Of a stretch of DNA of 48,581 nt, positions 1 through 8,316 are shown piece by piece. How positions within the stretch are numbered: the stretch's first letter is position 1; every line of letters starts with the position of its first letter. The position numbers and the translations under genes are program-made. The DNA lies in NCBI GenBank assembly GCA_020049515.1, contig JAIFKQ010000030.1, positions 1 through 48,581 of the forward strand, written 5' to 3'. The notes below the pieces were generated by a model, which ran no database searches, was not told where the DNA came from, and saw only the letters and a list, made by a program, of their open reading frames with translations. This DNA is from Paludibacter sp. Its GTDB lineage: Bacteria > Bacteroidota > Bacteroidia > Bacteroidales > Paludibacteraceae.

Positions 1-76
1 CTACAAGGCGTTTGTCTTCGAGCAGCGCAATAGAAATTTCGGATGTTTTCACATCAACTACTAGTTCGCTATTCAC
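1..76 (-). CDS. rng: Ribonuclease G/E family protein, N-terminal fragment
   Basis: Only the first 25 codons lie in the window; the gene continues past the left edge. Reading the minus strand from a GTG at 76-74 gives VNSELVVDVKTSEISIALLE, the start I associate with Bacteroidota RNase G. No in-frame ATG lies just upstream, so GTG is the likely start. RNase G is an endoribonuclease acting in rRNA maturation and mRNA turnover. It lies downstream of the HU and small basic protein genes on the same strand, separated from them by a hairpin that looks like a terminator. Identification rests on this short N-terminus and gene order. Confidence 0.75.
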   Translation of the reverse strand, partial: MNSELVVDVKTSEISIALLEDKRLV

Positions 77-113
77 TTTATTATTGATTTTGGGGTTTGT
101 TTTTTATAAAGAA

Positions 114-155
114 AAAACAAACCTTAAGCTTAATATAAAGCTTATAAGTTTGTTT
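114..155 (-). terminator. Hairpin terminator between the small basic protein gene and rng
   Basis: An imperfect inverted repeat (AAACAAAC...TAAGCTT against AAGCTTA...GTTTGTTT) forms a long stem on the minus strand. It is followed, reading leftward, by a T-rich run (GGTTTGTTTTTTC). It would end transcripts coming from HU and the small basic protein before rng. Confidence 0.6.
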
Positions 156-184
156 TCTTGTACTTTATGATTAAAGACTATAGA

Positions 185-277
185 CTATTTCTTTTTCTTA
201 TGTCTATTTTTTCTAAGTCTTTTCTTTCTTTTGTGAGTTGACATTTTATGTCCTTTTCTTTTTTTACCGCTTGGCAT
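185..277 (-). CDS. Small highly basic protein, COX24/AURKAIP1 (mS38)-like
   Basis: A 30-codon ORF, too short for the supplied track, encodes MPSGKKRKGHKMSTHKRKKR followed by LRKNRHKKKK. Almost every residue is basic. The pattern matches the short AURKAIP1/COX24-domain proteins annotated across Bacteroidota, which are related to the C-terminal tail of mitochondrial ribosomal protein mS38. A ribosome-associated role is therefore likely, though inferred from the family. It starts 28 bp after the HU stop codon, on the same strand, so it is probably co-transcribed with HU. A terminator-like hairpin follows it before rng. Confidence 0.85.
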   Translation of the reverse strand: MPSGKKRKGHKMSTHKRKKRLRKNRHKKKK

Positions 278-305
278 CTGAATTGAATTAATTGTATGAA
301 AAAAT

Positions 306-578
306 TTATTTTATTACGCTAACAAAAGTCTTTGCAGGCTTGAAAGAAGGAATGTTGTGCGCTGGAATAATGATAGTTGTATTTTTAGAGATATTACGAG
401 CTGTTTTTTCTGCTCTTTCTTTGATAATAAAGCTACCAAATCCTCTTAAATATACATTTTCATTTTTTGAAAGAGAATCTTTTACTGTTTCCATAAAAGC
501 TTCAACGGTTGTTAATACAGTTGCTTTATCAATGCCTGTATTCTTAGCAATTTCATTTACGATGTCTGCCTTAGTCAT
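306..578 (-). CDS. hup: HU family DNA-binding protein
   Basis: This 90-residue protein has the full length of the HU/IHF family. It starts MTKADIVNEIA and has the hallmark beta-arm region GFGSFIIKERAEKTARN, with a proline-bearing arm tip near IPAHNIPSFKPAK. It would bind and bend DNA as a dimer in the nucleoid. The gene is divergent from mutY across an 0.8 kb spacer and lies just upstream of the small basic protein gene. A promoter-like TATATTTG box lies about 65 bp upstream. The plus-strand ORF 292-582 is its antisense shadow. Confidence 0.95.
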   Translation of the reverse strand: MTKADIVNEIAKNTGIDKATVLTTVEAFMETVKDSLSKNENVYLRGFGSFIIKERAEKTARNISKNTTIIIPAHNIPSFKPAKTFVSVIK

Positions 579-643
579 TTGAGTAATTATTATTTAATAT
601 GTTAGTAAAAATTGATATTTTTAGTCAGTTTTGAAACGGACTG

Positions 644-678
644 CAAATATATAGCTTTTATTCTGATTAAAAAACAAT
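644..678 (-). promoter_or_regulatory. hup: Bacteroidota-type promoter for HU
   Basis: On the minus strand a TATATTTG box (plus-strand CAAATATA, 644-651) matches the TAnnTTTG -7 consensus. A TTG lies about 25 bases upstream (plus-strand CAA at 675-677) in the expected -33 position. The distance to the HU start codon leaves a leader of roughly 60 nt. Confidence 0.55.
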
Positions 679-1402
679 TGCACGATTTATTTTCCCTAAA
701 AACGAGTTTTTTTAATTTTTTCTACTTTCAATTGTTGTTGATTTTCTATTTCACAAAAACGTATATTTTTCAATGTGTTGTTTTCTAATTTTAATATCAA
801 ATAAAGATTACGCTACTTTTTGTCGTTTTGATGTTTTTTTATCATAATGTGCGTCCTTATAACGGTTTGACAACTCGAACAAAAAACAATGAAAAAAATT
901 ATTGATTCTCGTTTAATAATGTAATTAAAAATCTGCGAAGCAAATAAAGACAAAGACCTCTTCTGATTATGGAATACTAAGAGAACAAAAAAAAGGAAGT
1001 CTGCGAATTGTAGAATGACAAACTTTCATTTATTGAGATCAAACTTGTAGCATAATGAGCTCTCTCAAGACATAATCTTCTCTTCGTTAATATATTGAGA
1101 TGAATATTCAATATCAGCACATTACAAATAGTTATATAGGATTGGGAAACTCATTTAGGTCTAAATTTCAGTTTTAATGGAATCAACTTTATCAATTCAA
1201 CAAAACCTTATATTTTTCAGTACACGACATTATATAACGAACAGAAAACAAGACAATAAGCCATTTATTCATATAATTTCTTTGTTTTAATCAATTGTTT
1301 TTGTCCACCGTTTATTCTGGATTACTTTTGTGCTCCAAAGTTTCACTTTTCTTCGATACCCAACACCTAAATAATGGTATTATATTGTTTACACAAAACA
1401 CC
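652..1402. other. Intergenic region between HU and mutY
   Basis: About 0.75 kb of very AT-rich DNA between the divergent HU promoter and the preferred mutY start. I see no ORF with protein-like composition, no RNA gene and no clear terminator. It presumably holds the mutY promoter; a TTTCTTTG string near 1278-1285 is a weak candidate. Confidence 0.5.
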
Positions 1403-2476
1403 ATGAATACATCAAACTCGAACATTTCGGCAACACTAGCTTTATGGTATGCTCAAAATAAGCGCGATTTACCCTGGAGGAATATAAATAACCCCTATCT
1501 AATTTGGATATCTGAAATCATATTGCAACAAACTAGGGTAAATCAAGGGATGAATTATTATTTAAGGTTTATCGAACGATTTTCAACAGTGAGTGAGCTG
1601 GCAGAAGCTGACGAAGATGAAGTCTTAAAATACTGGCAGGGATTGGGTTATTACTCTCGCGCCCGAAATTTGCACAAAGCAGCTCGCATGATTTCAACAG
1701 ATTTTAAAGGTATATTTCCAGACAAGCACATTGATGTTTTAAAATTGATGGGTGTTGGTGAATATACAGCCGCTGCAATTTGTTCTTTTGCCTACAATCA
1801 GCCTTATGCGGTGGTGGATGGGAATGTTTTTCGGTTTTTATCGCGCCTATTTGGAATTGAAACTGCCATAGATAGCAGTAATGGTAAAAAGGAATTTACA
1901 ACCTTGGCTCAAAAACTATTATCCAAAACAAATCCAGGATTACACAATCAAGCTATCATGGAGTTTGGAGCATTACAATGTGTGCCTATTTCACCCAATT
2001 GTGATAGCTGTCCATTAAAATCAATCTGTAAAGCATTTGAGCTAAACTTGGTTGCAAATTTACCTATAAAAACAATTAAAGCAAAAGTGACTCATCGTTT
2101 TTTCAATTATCTATTTATTGAATATCAAGGATATACTTACATTCAGCAACGAGTATCAAAAGACATTTGGCAAAATTTATATGAATTTCCTTTAATTGAA
2201 TCTAATCGATTACTAGAAATAGATGAACTGCTAGAAGAGAGGGATTTTAAGAGCCTATTTGAAGGAATTGATAGAATAGAAATTATTGAAAAAACAAATC
2301 AAAAGAAGCACATACTCTCGCACAGGGTAATTTTTTCACAATTTATTAGCATTAAAATATCTGGCAAAATTACTGAATTAGATAAGTTAATTATTATTCC
2401 AATAGAAGAAATAGACCGTTACCCAGTTTCAAGGTTAATGGAGTTGTATTTAGAAAAATTGAGATTGAAAAATTGA
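1403..2476 (+). CDS. mutY: A/G-specific adenine glycosylase MutY
   Basis: This enzyme removes adenine mispaired with 8-oxoguanine in base-excision repair. Visible features are the N-terminal EIILQQTRV segment with the catalytic Glu, the helix-hairpin-helix LMGVGEYTAAAI, and the catalytic-Asp segment VVDGNVFR. A 4Fe-4S cysteine set follows, spaced C-x6-C-x2-C-x5-C. The C-terminal third resembles the NUDIX-like 8-oxoG recognition domain. The ORF track starts at a TTG at 1295, but the 36 extra residues look unrelated to the family. The ATG at 1403 (MNTSNSNISATLALWY) gives 357 residues, the usual MutY size. It is convergent with the thioredoxin gene. Confidence 0.95.
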   Translation: MNTSNSNISATLALWYAQNKRDLPWRNINNPYLIWISEIILQQTRVNQGMNYYLRFIERFSTVSELAEADEDEVLKYWQGLGYYSRARNLHKAARMISTDFKGIFPDKHIDVLKLMGVGEYTAAAICSFAYNQPYAVVDGNVFRFLSRLFGIETAIDSSNGKKEFTTLAQKLLSKTNPGLHNQAIMEFGALQCVPISPNCDSCPLKSICKAFELNLVANLPIKTIKAKVTHRFFNYLFIEYQGYTYIQQRVSKDIWQNLYEFPLIESNRLLEIDELLEERDFKSLFEGIDRIEIIEKTNQKKHILSHRVIFSQFISIKISGKITELDKLIIIPIEEIDRYPVSRLMELYLEKLRLKN

Positions 2477-2486
2477 GATTTGAAAA

Positions 2487-2535
2487 CTCCCGCTTATTTT
2501 CGTTAAGACAGATACCTAATGAAAAAAAGCGGGAG
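2487..2535. terminator. Inverted repeat between convergent mutY and thioredoxin genes
   Basis: A perfect 9-bp repeat, CTCCCGCTT at 2487-2495 and AAGCGGGAG at 2527-2535, lies between two convergent genes. On the minus strand the second arm is followed by TTTT. The 31-nt loop is long, so termination efficiency is uncertain. Confidence 0.5.
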
Positions 2536-2541
2536 AAAGGT

Positions 2542-2979
2542 TTATTTCTTAAAAAAATGTGTCTTCACTAATGCCTCAAATTCATTATAATCGCGGTAAC
2601 CTAGCTCCGATTTATAGCTTTTATTAGTTCCCATAAATACAATTGTAGGCATTGCCTCTACTTTAAACAGTTTAGCTAATTCAGGCTGTTGATCTACATC
2701 TATCTTATAAACAATAAGTTTACCTTTGTATTTGTCTTGAATAGCTTGTAAATGGGGTGCTAGCATTTTGCATGGACGACACCAAGTAGCATGAAAATCC
2801 AAAATAATAGGAATTTTACTTACCCGAGTAAAAGATTTATTCTTTTCAAAATTCCAAACTTTTTCTTTGAAGGTTTGTGCATTTAGTTCTAAAATTTGAA
2901 CCGTTTTGATTTTTGGTTGTGCCACTACGTAAGACGTAACAAATAGGCATAACAACAATGTTTGAAGAGTTTTTTTCAT
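2542..2979 (-). CDS. Secreted thioredoxin-family protein
   Basis: The 145-residue protein starts with a signal peptide (MKKTLQTLLLCLFVTSYVVAQ). A single thioredoxin fold follows, with the active site WCRPCK near residue 67 and the cis-proline segment AMPTIVF. It probably works as a periplasmic thiol-disulfide oxidoreductase. The CRPC dipeptide differs from cytoplasmic thioredoxin (CGPC), so its redox preference cannot be read directly. It is convergent with mutY and appears to be transcribed alone. The closest partner and substrate are unknown. Confidence 0.88.
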   Translation of the reverse strand: MKKTLQTLLLCLFVTSYVVAQPKIKTVQILELNAQTFKEKVWNFEKNKSFTRVSKIPIILDFHATWCRPCKMLAPHLQAIQDKYKGKLIVYKIDVDQQPELAKLFKVEAMPTIVFMGTNKSYKSELGYRDYNEFEALVKTHFFKK

Positions 2980-3144
2980 GGATTTTATTTTCTAATTTAT
3001 TGTACTAACGAAAGAAAGTATCTTTTTGATTTGAACGCTATAAAAGTTTAACAATAATTCCAATTTCTAGATTAAGTATCTTAATGCGAGTTAATTAACA
3101 CATAGCCGTATTATTGCAATTTTTCAAAGAACTTAATCATCATT

Positions 3145-3975
3145 TCATTGAGTTCTATTTTTAATTCTATCTATTTTCAACTTAGCTTTTTTAATTTCTT
3201 TTTGAAGTTTTGCTACATCTTTTTTAACCACCCATAATTTATAAGCTTCTACAACCGCTTTTTTATCTGATTCTGTCAAAAAATAAGTGGCTGTTTTTTT
3301 TCCATGAAGGCTAACTTTTATTGACTGAGATTGGTATTGTAGAATAAATTCAGAAACCCTGTAACTTTCCTCATTTTTAAAGGTAACTGCCTCCCATCGG
3401 GTTCCAGCGTCAGTAAAACTATGGTTGGCAGCATTTGAAATTTCTATGGTATCTGAATTTGCAAATAACTGATTAGCAGATACCTGTACAGAACTATGTT
3501 CAATTTTAGCTCCGCAATAATTACTCACTAAATAGAAATCAGCATTTTCATTCACATAAGCTTTTAGGTAATTTCTATTCGTATTATTTTCTATTTTTTG
3601 AGCTTTATATACATAGTTTCCCACTTCTTGATAAACTGTATCTTTTTCAAATCTAAAATTTCGTTGAATAGAATCTTGCTCTTTGATTTTTAGTGGTAAA
3701 ATGCTGTCACAATAAGCCAAAGTTCGAGCACTTTCTCGTCGAACAATAGTATCTGCAAAAGCAGCAGCAATTTTTCGTCTTGCCACTAAACGCGGAAAAA
3801 GAAGATGTATGCTGTCAATTTGAATTTTGGCCGAATTTAAAGCATTATCATTAATCAATTTTTCTATATTGCTTAATCTAATATCGGCTTGTTTTTCTTG
3901 TGCTTCACGTGAGTTACATGATACCAATAAAAATACCAATAAATAAACGATACTTGAGCTGTGTTTTATTTTCAT
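3145..3975 (-). CDS. Conserved Bacteroidota lipoprotein of unknown function
   Basis: The preferred start is the ATG at 3975, giving 276 residues beginning MKIKHSSSIVYLLVFLLVSC. This is a lipoprotein signal with lipobox LVSC. The track start at 4035 adds 20 residues before the signal and is unlikely. After the lipid-anchored Cys there are charged, probably helical segments near residues 25-110. A beta-rich middle follows, and the C-terminus is a Lys-rich coiled-coil-like tail (KDVAKLQKEIKKAKLKID). I recall similar uncharacterised proteins in Bacteroides but know no function. Two TAnnTTTG-like boxes lie just upstream. Confidence 0.7.
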   Translation of the reverse strand: MKIKHSSSIVYLLVFLLVSCNSREAQEKQADIRLSNIEKLINDNALNSAKIQIDSIHLLFPRLVARRKIAAAFADTIVRRESARTLAYCDSILPLKIKEQDSIQRNFRFEKDTVYQEVGNYVYKAQKIENNTNRNYLKAYVNENADFYLVSNYCGAKIEHSSVQVSANQLFANSDTIEISNAANHSFTDAGTRWEAVTFKNEESYRVSEFILQYQSQSIKVSLHGKKTATYFLTESDKKAVVEAYKLWVVKKDVAKLQKEIKKAKLKIDRIKNRTQ

Positions 3976-4014
3976 TTTTGCGCATTTGTACTTTCCTTTT
4001 TTCTTAACAAAAAG

Positions 4015-4040
4015 CAAAGATAGATATTTCTGCAAAAATA
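4015..4040 (-). promoter_or_regulatory. Promoter-like boxes upstream of the lipoprotein gene
   Basis: On the minus strand two matches to the TAnnTTTG -7 consensus lie in tandem: TATTTTTG (plus 4033-4040) and TATCTTTG (plus 4015-4022). No well-spaced -33 TTTG is obvious for the nearer box. Confidence 0.4.
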
Positions 4041-4133
4041 GATGATAAAATTAGAATATGCAATTTTTAAAATTGAACTTACAGTTTTGTCTATTATAGA
4101 GAATAAAAAAGTATAGCAATTAGGCATCTTTTT

Positions 4134-4174
4134 TTTGAATAATGCAATCAAATAGCAGAATTTGTATATCTTTG
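4134..4174 (+). promoter_or_regulatory. Candidate promoter of the first polysaccharide operon
   Basis: TATCTTTG at 4167-4174 matches the Bacteroidota -7 box and lies about 30 bp before the first wza-like start codon. A TTTG at 4134-4137 could be the -33 element, although the spacing is several bases longer than ideal. Confidence 0.45.
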
Positions 4175-4202
4175 TTGCAAATTTCCAAAAAAAAATTACT
4201 CG

Positions 4203-5012
4203 ATGCATAAAGCAATAATGAAGTTTTTGTTTATTCTGTCGTTGGCTTTTCAGTTAACTTCTTGTATAACAACACGCCACATAAACTACTTACAGCCCAC
4301 CAAAAATTTCATTCCAGCCTATAAGGATACTGTAGCATATGATGATTATCGATTAAGAATCGGTGACAAATTGTATATTCAAGTATATTCTACAGATGAT
4401 AAAACAAATGCTTTATTTAACGGAAATAGAAGTTCAGGTATGCAAATGATGTCAAATTCGGGTTCTGGTTCTGGCGAAATGATGGATTTATATACAAACT
4501 TAATACATCTAGATGGAAACATCAAATTACCATTGGTGGGCGATGTTTACGTTCAAGGGCTGACTTTGAGGAATGCAAAATTAGCTATAGAAGAGGCAAT
4601 AAAACCCATATTAAAATTAAATTCTGTGGACGTTAGAATGATGGGGCAGTATTTTAGTATTATAGGTGCAGGCAAGTCGGGTCGATTTCCAATTACTAGA
4701 GAAAAAGTAAATATATTTCAAGCAATTGCCCTGTCTGGCGATTTAGGATTTTATGCTGATAGAAGCAATATAAAAATACTGCGTGAAACAGAAGATGGGG
4801 GTACCCAAATTAAAGTATTTGATATTAGAAGCGTAGATATTATTCACTCCGAGTTCTATTATTTAGAACCCGACGATGTAATTTTTTTGCAACCTATGAA
4901 GGAACAATTTTTTGGCGTATCAACTTTCTGGACAGCAGTTTCCACCATAATTACTACTTACTCATTTGGAGTAATTATATATAGAAGCTTTTTCACACAA
5001 CCTAATCCTTAA
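4203..5012 (+). CDS. Polysaccharide export lipoprotein, Wza-like (copy 1)
   Basis: The 269-residue outer-membrane polysaccharide export protein has lipobox LTSC (Cys 21). The Poly_export domain runs from about residue 48 (YRLRIGDKLYIQVYS) through the DGNIKLPLVGDVYVQGLT segment. A SLBB-like ligand-binding region follows (FSIIGAGKSGRFPITREKVN). A hydrophobic segment near residues 238-258 matches a C-terminal membrane anchor. In E. coli Wza forms the outer-membrane channel that works with Wzc. An internal ATG at 4218 (MKFLFILSL) is an equally good start. It opens an operon with a second Wza-like gene and wzc. Confidence 0.88.
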   Translation: MHKAIMKFLFILSLAFQLTSCITTRHINYLQPTKNFIPAYKDTVAYDDYRLRIGDKLYIQVYSTDDKTNALFNGNRSSGMQMMSNSGSGSGEMMDLYTNLIHLDGNIKLPLVGDVYVQGLTLRNAKLAIEEAIKPILKLNSVDVRMMGQYFSIIGAGKSGRFPITREKVNIFQAIALSGDLGFYADRSNIKILRETEDGGTQIKVFDIRSVDIIHSEFYYLEPDDVIFLQPMKEQFFGVSTFWTAVSTIITTYSFGVIIYRSFFTQPNP

Positions 5013-5064
5013 TTTAAGTTTGAAAAGCTCCTATTAATATTAACTTTGGTTTTACAACACTTAT

Positions 5065-5814
5065 ATGATAAAAAAAACTCAATTGCTTCTGATGTTTGTG
5101 GCTTTACTGTCATTTTCATCATGTTACAATTATAAAAACTTACGATTATTGCAAGAAAATAATCATTCGTTGCCCGAATATCCTAAAAATGAATATTCAG
5201 ATTATCGTATTAATATTAATGATGAAATAATATATCGGCTTATCACTTCCGATGAAACCATTTCAAAATTAATTTCTCCAGAAAATGGGGGAGGTAATAT
5301 GCAAAACCAAATATCTTATCGCGTTTTTCCTGATGGTACAATAGATTTGCCTTTTCTAAACAATATTGCTATTGCAGGTTTAACTCTCAGTGAGGCTTCG
5401 CTAGAAGTAGAAAAGCGTTTTAAGGAATTGATACCCGATGCAGTAATCAAATTAAGTCTTTCTAATAAAACATTTACGGTATTTGGCGATGCTGGTTCAG
5501 GAATATTTCCAATTTACAAAGAAAAACTAACCATTTTTCAAGCATTATCCATGTCGGGTGATTTTAACGAATCGAGTGATAGAAAACATGTACGCATTAT
5601 TCGTGAATCGGATAAAGGTATTAATATCATAGAGTTTGATGTTCGTCCTAAAAGTATAATAGACTCTAAATACTATTATATTTACCCTAATGATATAATA
5701 TATATTAGAAGGAACTTTTCAAGTTTCTACAAAGTGAATAATTATTCCGCACTATTAGGCGTAGTAACTTTCTCTATGTCGTTATTGGTGACCGTTTTGA
5801 ATTACAACAAATAA
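5065..5814 (+). CDS. Polysaccharide export lipoprotein, Wza-like (copy 2)
   Basis: The 249-residue protein carries a lipoprotein signal with lipobox FSSC (Cys 20). Its Poly_export region (YRININDEIIYRLITSD, then DGTIDLPFLNNIAIAGLT) is followed by a SLBB-like part (FTVFGDAGSGIFPIYKEKLTIFQALS) and a C-terminal hydrophobic helix. It is a paralogue of the preceding gene, 52 bp away, so the operon has two export proteins for one Wzc. They could form a mixed channel or serve alternative polymers; the sequence does not decide between these. Confidence 0.87.
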   Translation: MIKKTQLLLMFVALLSFSSCYNYKNLRLLQENNHSLPEYPKNEYSDYRININDEIIYRLITSDETISKLISPENGGGNMQNQISYRVFPDGTIDLPFLNNIAIAGLTLSEASLEVEKRFKELIPDAVIKLSLSNKTFTVFGDAGSGIFPIYKEKLTIFQALSMSGDFNESSDRKHVRIIRESDKGINIIEFDVRPKSIIDSKYYYIYPNDIIYIRRNFSSFYKVNNYSALLGVVTFSMSLLVTVLNYNK

Positions 5815-5846
5815 GCAACTAAATAAAACTCCAAATATCAGATACA

Positions 5847-8240
5847 ATGGAACAAAACAATTATGAGAAACCCTTTATGGAGGAAGAAGAATCGAGTTTC
5901 GATATCATGGAATGGGTATCGTATTTTCTCCATTTTTGGTATTTATTTGTTCTCGGAATAATCCTTTCGCTTGGTTTAGCTTATTTAGATAACAGATCGT
6001 GGCTTCCTACATTTCAAACAGCTGGTACTGTAATGATTGAGGAATATCGTGGGGTGTCGAGTGGTTCTCAAGCACTGATGCAAGGATTTGGTGTTGAAAC
6101 AGGCTACCGAAATGTAAACAATCAGGTTATTATGCTTGGTTCTTATGATTTGGTTTGTAAAGTGGTTGATAGCTTGCCTTCATTAAAAGTAGATTATATA
6201 TCAAAAGGAAGTTTTAAAACACGAAATCTTTATAAAACGGCTCCAATAAGTATTGAATCTGATTTTATATCGCCAGAGGCATACAACATATTATTCAAAA
6301 TAAAACTTCGTTCCAACGGTACTTATACCATTACTGTAGAAGACAATAAACTATATGACAATTTCTTTTTAGAGGGTCGTTATGGACAACCTGTGCAACA
6401 TAATTTATTTTTCATAACGGTTAATAATGTAGATAAGTTTTTAGGCAATTCTGAAAAATTTTTTCAATTCCGATCAAGAGAATCATTGGTAGCTGATTTT
6501 TCTTCGCGCTTGAGTTTCAAGTACGTTGTAGAAGGCTCCTCAGTACTTCAAGTTTCATTGGTTAGCGAAACCCCTGGGCGAGATGTGGACTTTATTGACA
6601 AATTGGCCGAAACATTTTTGGCACAAAACCTTGAGAGAAAAAATGATGCTGCCAATAAAACTATCAAATTTATTGACACTCAATTAGGTTCTGTAGAAAA
6701 GAAATTGAATGTTTCGGAGGATGAAATGACAAAGTTTAGACAACGGAATCAAATTGTCGATGTTTCTAGTCATACAAGTGATTTGCTAGGCAAAGCTACA
6801 AAATTTGATGCGCAGCAAGCCGAAATAAAATTACGCGAAACGTATTTGGATTATCTATCAAAATACCTAAAAACAAATTTTGAAGATGGAACAGTGGTTG
6901 CACCGTCTAGCTTAGGCTTGAACGAACCAATGTTAATGGCTTCAGTACAACAAATTAACGACTTGGTAACTCAACGAAGTGATTTGAGTGTAAAAAATAT
7001 GTATTATGCAAAATACAGCAAAGAAATAGATAATGTCAAAAAAACGGCATTGGAAGTGGTAAAAAATATGCGTGTATCATTGGAAATAGAAAAAGCAGAT
7101 TTCACGAAACGTTTTTCTTTAGTAAAAAAAGAAATAGAAGAGCTGCCAACCAAAGAGCTGGAAATGATTGCAATAGAAAGAAAATATAAGATGGATGATA
7201 ACTATTATACTTTCTTTCTTCAAAAACGTGCTGAATCTGAAATTTTAAAATCGTCAAACACACCTGATAATAATATTTTGGACAAAGCTAGGGTATTGTC
7301 AGTTACTAATGGGGATAAAAAATCAAAAACAACTTTGATGTTTTTGCTTTTTGGTATTCTTATACCCACTCTAATAGTAGTGATAAAAGAATTGCTTAAC
7401 AATACTGTTCGGTCATCAAAAGATGTGGAGCGGAACTCTTCATTCCCATTAATAGGCGCGGTGCGACATACCCAAAGTAATGACCCAATGTTAGTTGCCA
7501 AAAATCCTCGTTCGGCATTTTGTGAAATGTTTCGGGTTATTCGTACGCGTGTTGAATTTATTGTTCAGCGCAAAACAAACATTATAATGATGACTACTTC
7601 TACTGAATCGGGTGATGGAAAAACTTATTTTTGTATAAATTTGGCAGCAATCTATTCAATGGCTAGTCCTAAAACCATTCTGGTAGATATGGATATTAGG
7701 AAACCAACAATAAATCAGCGCTTCAACATTGTTCAAACCAATGGTGTAACGAATTACTTGATAAACCAATGTACACTTGATGATGTAATTGTAAGACTTC
7801 CTGGTATCGATTTTGACATTTTACCCGCTGGTACTATTCCACCAAACTCTGGTGAATTGATACGTTCTGATAAATTGTCCGAAATGTTTGTTGAGCTACG
7901 AAAACGTTATGAGTATATAATTATTGACACTAGCCCAATTGGAGTAGTTACCGATGCCTACGCATTGGCAGCTATATCAGATGTAAATATTTTTATTGTA
8001 CGTAATGGCAAAACGAATAAAACATTCTTTAAGAAATTAAGTGCCCAGCTTAAATTGGATAAATTACCAAATATGTACACCGTAATTAACGATGTAATAG
8101 CTGATGGAAATAAATACTCTAAATATAAATCATATAAATATGCTTATTTATTTGGATATAGTTATGGTTACACATCCAAACGCAAAAAGGATGGCTCAGA
8201 TAAGTACTTACATTATTATGAAGATGATAGCGAAATATAG
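5847..8240 (+). CDS. Wzc-like tyrosine autokinase / chain-length regulator (copy 1)
   Basis: This 797-residue inner-membrane protein joins an N-terminal Wzz-type co-polymerase domain to a C-terminal BY-kinase. Membrane segments lie near residues 30-50 and 495-515, flanking a long periplasmic coiled-coil region. The kinase shows Walker A (ESGDGKT, about residue 586), Walker A' (ILVDMDIRKP, about 611) and Walker B (YIIIDTSP, about 690). A Tyr-rich C-terminal cluster follows (YSKYKSYKYAYLFGYSYGY), the site of autophosphorylation in the family. Cycles of Tyr phosphorylation control polymer length and export. No cognate phosphatase is visible in the window. Confidence 0.92.
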   Translation: MEQNNYEKPFMEEEESSFDIMEWVSYFLHFWYLFVLGIILSLGLAYLDNRSWLPTFQTAGTVMIEEYRGVSSGSQALMQGFGVETGYRNVNNQVIMLGSYDLVCKVVDSLPSLKVDYISKGSFKTRNLYKTAPISIESDFISPEAYNILFKIKLRSNGTYTITVEDNKLYDNFFLEGRYGQPVQHNLFFITVNNVDKFLGNSEKFFQFRSRESLVADFSSRLSFKYVVEGSSVLQVSLVSETPGRDVDFIDKLAETFLAQNLERKNDAANKTIKFIDTQLGSVEKKLNVSEDEMTKFRQRNQIVDVSSHTSDLLGKATKFDAQQAEIKLRETYLDYLSKYLKTNFEDGTVVAPSSLGLNEPMLMASVQQINDLVTQRSDLSVKNMYYAKYSKEIDNVKKTALEVVKNMRVSLEIEKADFTKRFSLVKKEIEELPTKELEMIAIERKYKMDDNYYTFFLQKRAESEILKSSNTPDNNILDKARVLSVTNGDKKSKTTLMFLLFGILIPTLIVVIKELLNNTVRSSKDVERNSSFPLIGAVRHTQSNDPMLVAKNPRSAFCEMFRVIRTRVEFIVQRKTNIIMMTTSTESGDGKTYFCINLAAIYSMASPKTILVDMDIRKPTINQRFNIVQTNGVTNYLINQCTLDDVIVRLPGIDFDILPAGTIPPNSGELIRSDKLSEMFVELRKRYEYIIIDTSPIGVVTDAYALAAISDVNIFIVRNGKTNKTFFKKLSAQLKLDKLPNMYTVINDVIADGNKYSKYKSYKYAYLFGYSYGYTSKRKKDGSDKYLHYYEDDSEI

Positions 8241-8316
8241 AAATAAAATAATAACTCGAAGTCTGTTTTTATTATTTAGATAAACAACAATCATTAAAAA
8301 CAAATAAATTTTAAAC

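Noticed and set aside
292-582. Plus-strand ORF of 96 residues opposite HU
   Set aside because: It is the antisense shadow of a clear HU gene and has no protein-like features.
1295-1402. N-terminal extension of MutY from a TTG start
   Set aside because: The extra 36 residues do not fit the family; the ATG at 1403 begins at the expected helix.
3972-4208. Minus-strand ORF of 78 residues upstream of the lipoprotein gene
   Set aside because: It covers intergenic, promoter-bearing DNA and has low-complexity, Phe/Ile/Lys-rich composition.
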